In this document: piece by piece, positions 5,885 to 8,449 of the stretch
How positions within the stretch are numbered: the stretch's first letter is position 1
Layout: each line of letters starts with the position of its first letter
Source: Pseudomonadota bacterium
GTDB taxonomy: Bacteria > Pseudomonadota > Gammaproteobacteria > Steroidobacterales > Steroidobacteraceae
Reading direction: 5' to 3'
DNA length: 8,449 nt
NCBI GenBank assembly: GCA_021808035.1
Contig: JAKBCG010000093.1
Span: 1 to 8,449, forward strand
The notes under the pieces: generated by a model
The model's input: the letters and a program-made list of their open reading frames with translations, nothing else
Database searches by the model: none
Told to the model about the DNA's origin: nothing
Program-made: the position numbers and the translations under genes

Positions 5885-6774
5885 GAATTCGATTCCTCGT
5901 TGGAGATCCCGGCGGCGCGCATCGCGCGCCGCACGGTCTCGTGGTGGCCGGCACTCAGCTCGATCAACGGCGGCCTGATCCCGCAGCCCATCAGGCCGAG
6001 TTGCGCAACCGCCCATTTGACCGGTATCGGGCTCGACTCGACGAACAGCGCCCGATGCAGTTCCTGCAGGGAGGCGTCGATCCGCCGCGCCGCATCCAAT
6101 TCGCCCCGCATCGCCGCAGCGCTCGCCTGATGCATGCGGCGTGGCGCGACGTTCGCGGTGACCGAAATCACCCCGTGCGCGCCGATTCCGATCCACTCGA
6201 TCGCGCTCGCGTCATCCCCGGACAGCACCGTGAATCCGGGCGGACAGGCGGCGAGCAGTTCGCGTCCCCTGTCCAGCGACGGCGTCGCCTCCTTCAGCGC
6301 GACGATACGCGGATGCCGGGCAAGATGCGCGACGCTCGCCGGCAGCAGGTCGACCGCGGTGCGTCCCGGGACGTTGTACAGGATCACCGGGACCGCGGAC
6401 GCGTCCGCCGCGGCCTGGAAATGCTCGATCATCCCCCGCTGCGGGGGCTTGTTGTAGTACGGGGTCACGATCATCACGCCGTCGACCCCCAAGCGCGACA
6501 GCGCCCGCGTGCGGGCGACCGTCTCGGCGGTCGAATTCGTCCCCGTGCCGACGATCACCGGCATCGCGCCGCGACAGCGCGCGACGGCGCGGCGCGCCAT
6601 TTCCGCGATTTCGTCCACGGTGAGCGCCGGCGACTCGCCGGTGGTGCCCGCGACGACCACCCCGTTCGAGCCCTCGGCCCGGTGGAAATCGAGCAATCGG
6701 TCCCAAGCGGGCCAATCGAGCGATCCGTCCGCCGTCATCGGCGTCACGATCGCGACCAAACTACCGGTGAACAT
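5881..6774 (-). CDS. dapA: 4-hydroxy-tetrahydrodipicolinate synthase
   Basis: Condenses pyruvate with aspartate semialdehyde in the first committed step of the diaminopimelate/lysine pathway, feeding peptidoglycan and protein synthesis. It has 297 residues, a normal length for this TIM barrel. The start MFTGSLVAIVTPM matches the family, so the ATG at 6774-6772 was chosen over upstream in-frame codons. GGAG lies 7 bases before it. Key residues fall at the E. coli numbers: Thr44 and Thr45 in GTTGES, Tyr106 and Tyr107 in TPYYNKP, Tyr133 and Arg138 in ILYNVPGRT, and the Schiff-base Lys161 in ALKEAT. It is first of a two-gene operon with the small lipoprotein, overlapping it by 4 bases, and diverges from gcvR. 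Confidence 0.98.
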   Translation of the reverse strand: MFTGSLVAIVTPMTADGSLDWPAWDRLLDFHRAEGSNGVVVAGTTGESPALTVDEIAEMARRAVARCRGAMPVIVGTGTNSTAETVARTRALSRLGVDGVMIVTPYYNKPPQRGMIEHFQAAADASAVPVILYNVPGRTAVDLLPASVAHLARHPRIVALKEATPSLDRGRELLAACPPGFTVLSGDDASAIEWIGIGAHGVISVTANVAPRRMHQASAAAMRGELDAARRIDASLQELHRALFVESSPIPVKWAVAQLGLMGCGIRPPLIELSAGHHETVRRAMRAAGISNEESNS

Positions 6775-6819
6775 CGCCTGACTCCGCTTCGAACCGCCCG
6801 GGACCCGATCCAGCGCGCT

Positions 6820-6848
6820 AAAATAAGTGGCATCCGCATCCATGGCAA
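6820..6848 (-). promoter_or_regulatory. Probable sigma-70 promoter for dapA
   Basis: On the minus strand TTGCCA (6848-6843; 5 of 6 to TTGACA) is followed after 17 bases by TATTTT (6825-6820; 4 of 6 to TATAAT). A start near 6813 would give a leader of about 39 nt that includes the dapA GGAG site. It is the best-looking promoter in the window and sits in an AT-rich patch of otherwise GC-rich DNA. Confidence 0.6.
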
Positions 6849-6868
6849 GCGCGTCCCCGCAGGCCGCA

Positions 6869-6898
6869 TCGCCACGACGGGCGATCCTTAGGTAGAAT
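6869..6898 (+). promoter_or_regulatory. Candidate promoter for gcvR, giving a leaderless mRNA
   Basis: TAGAAT (6893-6898; 5 of 6 to TATAAT) lies only 9 bases before the gcvR ATG. A weaker TCGCCA (6869-6874; 4 of 6) stands 18 bases upstream of it as -35. Transcription would start about 0-3 bases from the ATG. There is no Shine-Dalgarno in the bases between, which fits leaderless initiation. Confidence 0.5.
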
Positions 6899-6907
6899 CT
6901 GCGCGCC

Positions 6908-7438
6908 ATGAAACAGCACATCGTGATATCGGCGGTCGGTCCCGACCACGTGGGAATGGTCCACGAACTGACCAAAGCGGTCGCGGACTGCGGCGGCAGC
7001 ATCAGCGAGAGCCGCATGGCGTCGCTGGGTAACGAGTTCGCGATGCTGCTGCTCGTGACCGGCAACTGGCACACGCTCGCGAAGCTCGAGGGAGAATTCA
7101 AGAAGCTCGGCGACGCGAGCGGCATCAACATCCAGATGCGCCGCACCGAGGCGCGCGCGGCGCGCAACGATCTGCTGCCCTACTCCGTCGACGTCGTCTG
7201 CCTCGACCAGACCGGAATCGTCGCCTCGATGGCGGGGTTTTTCTCGCAGCGCGGCGTCGACATCGCGGAACTGTCGACCCGGTCCTACGCGGCGGCGCAT
7301 ACCGGGGCGCCGATGTTCTCGATCCAGATGATCGTGAACGTCCCGAGCCGCCTGCACATCGGCGTGCTGCGCGAGGAATTCCTGGATTTTTGCGATCACC
7401 AGAACCTCGACGCGATCTTCGAACCCGTGAAGAACTGA
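6908..7438 (+). CDS. gcvR: Glycine cleavage system regulatory protein GcvR (tandem ACT domains)
   Basis: In E. coli, GcvR binds the regulator GcvA and turns it into a repressor of the glycine cleavage operon, with glycine relieving this. It has 176 residues, against about 190 in E. coli. Two ACT domains are visible. The first (about 3-80) has the ligand-type loop GPDHVGMVHELTKAVADCGGS. The second (about 92-170) has LDQTGIVASMAGFFSQRGVDI and IVNVPS. Neither contains a DNA-binding motif, as expected for a protein that acts through a partner. Position supports the name: dapA diverging from gcvR with bcp downstream is the E. coli arrangement. No gcvA or gcvTHP is in the window, so the target is inferred. 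Its start codon appears leaderless, and bcp begins 4 bases after its stop. Confidence 0.88.
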   Translation: MKQHIVISAVGPDHVGMVHELTKAVADCGGSISESRMASLGNEFAMLLLVTGNWHTLAKLEGEFKKLGDASGINIQMRRTEARAARNDLLPYSVDVVCLDQTGIVASMAGFFSQRGVDIAELSTRSYAAAHTGAPMFSIQMIVNVPSRLHIGVLREEFLDFCDHQNLDAIFEPVKN

Positions 7439-7442
7439 TCGA

Positions 7443-7913
7443 ATGCCGCGCGGCAAGGTCGAGATCGGCCGGAAGGCGCCGTCGTTCCACCTCGCTGGAA
7501 CGGGCGGGGACTGGACGCTCGCCGCGGCGCTCGGCTCTCCGCTCGTGCTCTATTTCTACCCCCGCGACAACACCCCGGGCTGCACCACGGAAGGCCTGGC
7601 GTTCGCGGCCGCCCACGCGAAGTTCCGGGCGGCCGGCGCGACGATCGTCGGCATCTCGCCGGACGGCGTCGAGTCCCACCGCAAGTTCAAGGCAAAGCAT
7701 GCCTTGCCGTTCGAACTGCTGAGCGACCCGGATCGCCAGGTCTGCGAACGGTACGACGTGATCCGCGAGAAGAGCCTCTACGGACGGAAATTCCGCGGCG
7801 TCGAGCGCAGCACCTTCCTGATCGACGCCGACGGGGTACTTCGCGAGGCTTGGCGCAAGGTCAAGGTCGACGGACACGTCGAGGCGGTGCTTGCGGCGGT
7901 GAAAGCGCTGTGA
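7443..7913 (+). CDS. bcp: Thioredoxin-dependent peroxiredoxin, Bcp/PrxQ type
   Basis: Reduces hydrogen peroxide and organic hydroperoxides using a peroxidatic cysteine. It has 156 residues, the usual length. The active site is FYPRDNTPGCTTE with peroxidatic Cys47, Thr44 and Pro40. FLIDADGVLREAW near the C-terminus is the conserved last strand pair. The position five residues after Cys47, where E. coli Bcp has its resolving Cys, is Leu52. The only other cysteine is Cys102 in RQVCERYDV, which matches a cysteine also present in E. coli. It may therefore work as a 1-Cys enzyme or use an external thiol. It starts 4 bases after gcvR with only a weak ribosome site (GAAGAA), suggesting coupling. Its stop overlaps the next gene's GTG. 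Confidence 0.95.
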   Translation: MPRGKVEIGRKAPSFHLAGTGGDWTLAAALGSPLVLYFYPRDNTPGCTTEGLAFAAAHAKFRAAGATIVGISPDGVESHRKFKAKHALPFELLSDPDRQVCERYDVIREKSLYGRKFRGVERSTFLIDADGVLREAWRKVKVDGHVEAVLAAVKAL

Positions 7914-8449
7914 CCGGCGAGTCGCGCCCGGTCCGCGGCGGCTCGGCGAAGCGTGGCGGTCCGACGGATCGCCGGATCTTCGTGCTCGATACCAACGTCT
8001 TGATGCACGATCCGACCGCGATCTTCCGCTTCGAGGAGCACGACGTCTACATTCCGATGACGGTGCTCGAGGAACTCGACGCCGGCAAGAAGGGGCTGTC
8101 CGAATCGGCGCGCAACGTGCGCCAGGTGAGCCGGTTCCTCGACGAGTTGATGCAAGGCGCGACCAAGGCGCAGATCGACCGCGGTCTCGCGCTGCCCGCC
8201 GACGCGCCGATCAACCACGGCAAGCGGCCGCCGGCGGGTCGATTGTTCTTCCAGACGGCGTTGCTGGAGAGCGCGTTGCCGGCGAGTCTGCCGGGCCAGG
8301 GTGCCGACAACGCGATTCTCGCGAACACCCTCGCGTTGCAGCAAAAATTCCGGCAAGCGCGCGTGACGCTGGTGTCGAAGGACATCAATCTGCGGATCAA
8401 GGCCGCGATCGTCGGTGTCCACGCCGAGGACTATTCCAGCGACCGGACG
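7910..8449 (+). CDS. PIN domain-PhoH family ATPase (PhoH2/YlaK-like), N-terminal part, 3' truncated by window edge
   Basis: An open frame of 180 codons runs to the window end with no stop. It starts with GTG at 7910, overlapping the bcp stop as GTGA. After a basic tail of about 20 residues comes a PIN RNase domain with all four acidic positions: Asp27 in FVLDTNVL, Glu54 in MTVLEELD, Asp133 in GADNAIL and Asp158 in LVSKDINLR. A PIN domain with PMTVLEELDAGKKG and SESARNVRQ is typical of the N-terminus of PhoH2-type proteins, which carry a PhoH/RecD-like ATPase behind it and have been described as RNA helicase-nucleases. The ATPase itself is beyond the right edge, so its presence is inferred. 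A lone toxin-type PIN (VapC) is less likely because of this length and sequence and the lack of an antitoxin gene. Confidence 0.85.
   Translation, partial: MTGESRPVRGGSAKRGGPTDRRIFVLDTNVLMHDPTAIFRFEEHDVYIPMTVLEELDAGKKGLSESARNVRQVSRFLDELMQGATKAQIDRGLALPADAPINHGKRPPAGRLFFQTALLESALPASLPGQGADNAILANTLALQQKFRQARVTLVSKDINLRIKAAIVGVHAEDYSSDRT

Noticed and set aside
5885..6196. Upstream extension of the small lipoprotein to 190 residues
   Set aside because: The extra part is antisense-like, Arg-rich reading of the dapA 3' end in another frame. The ATG at 5884 begins a proper signal peptide and overlaps the dapA stop.
5941..6891. A 316-codon plus-strand open frame opposite dapA
   Set aside because: DapA on the minus strand has every catalytic residue at its expected position. 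The antisense product is low-complexity and Arg-rich.
6775..7167. Upstream extension of dapA in frame, giving 428 residues
   Set aside because: It would run through the divergent promoters and overlap gcvR on the other strand. The MFTGSLVAIVTPM start matches the family and has a GGAG site.
7688..7706. A 7-bp inverted repeat (CAAGGCA/TGCCTTG) inside bcp
   Set aside because: It lies wholly in conserved coding sequence with no T-tract and is the kind of short repeat expected by chance.

Overview
This is a GC-rich (by eye roughly two thirds G+C), densely packed stretch of bacterial housekeeping chromosome. Gene content and order point to a Gammaproteobacterium: orn and rsgA diverge from each other, dnaX, ybaB and recR form an operon, and dapA diverges from gcvR and bcp. 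The high GC and the PIN-PhoH gene behind bcp fit a lineage of the Xanthomonadales/Nevskiales/Steroidobacterales kind, but that placement is only inference. I see no mobile element, CRISPR array, prophage or clear foreign island.

Layout. (1) Positions 1-1122 (+) hold the 3' half of ppsA, cut by the window edge one codon before its catalytic histidine. (2) orn (-) converges on ppsA across a 9-bp gap and diverges from rsgA (+) across 65 bp. (3) rsgA converges on recR. (4) One minus-strand locus runs tRNA-Ser(GGA), SRP 4.5S RNA (ffs), dnaX, ybaB, recR. Its candidate promoter sits just upstream of the tRNA, and no terminator is visible inside it. (5) A second minus-strand operon is dapA plus a small lipoprotein whose mature N-terminus resembles the BamD-binding segment of BamC. 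It ends in a 12-bp GC hairpin directly before the tRNA promoter. (6) Diverging from dapA is a plus-strand operon, gcvR, bcp and a PIN-PhoH gene. The last two genes overlap by 4 bp and the PIN-PhoH gene runs off the right edge.

Functions: gluconeogenic PEP synthesis (PpsA), final degradation of short RNA oligomers (Orn), 30S maturation (RsgA), protein targeting (SRP RNA), clamp loading and recombination repair (DnaX, YbaB, RecR), lysine/diaminopimelate synthesis (DapA), probable outer-membrane assembly (BamC-like lipoprotein), glycine-cleavage control (GcvR), peroxide removal (Bcp) and an RNase/ATPase protein (PIN-PhoH).

I found no convincing undescribed system. The points most worth a second look are the 86-residue BamC-like lipoprotein, a gcvR start with a -10 box so close that its mRNA is probably leaderless, the tRNA-SRP RNA-clamp-loader transcription unit, a DnaX with a short linker and no gamma frameshift signal, and a Bcp without the usual resolving cysteine.
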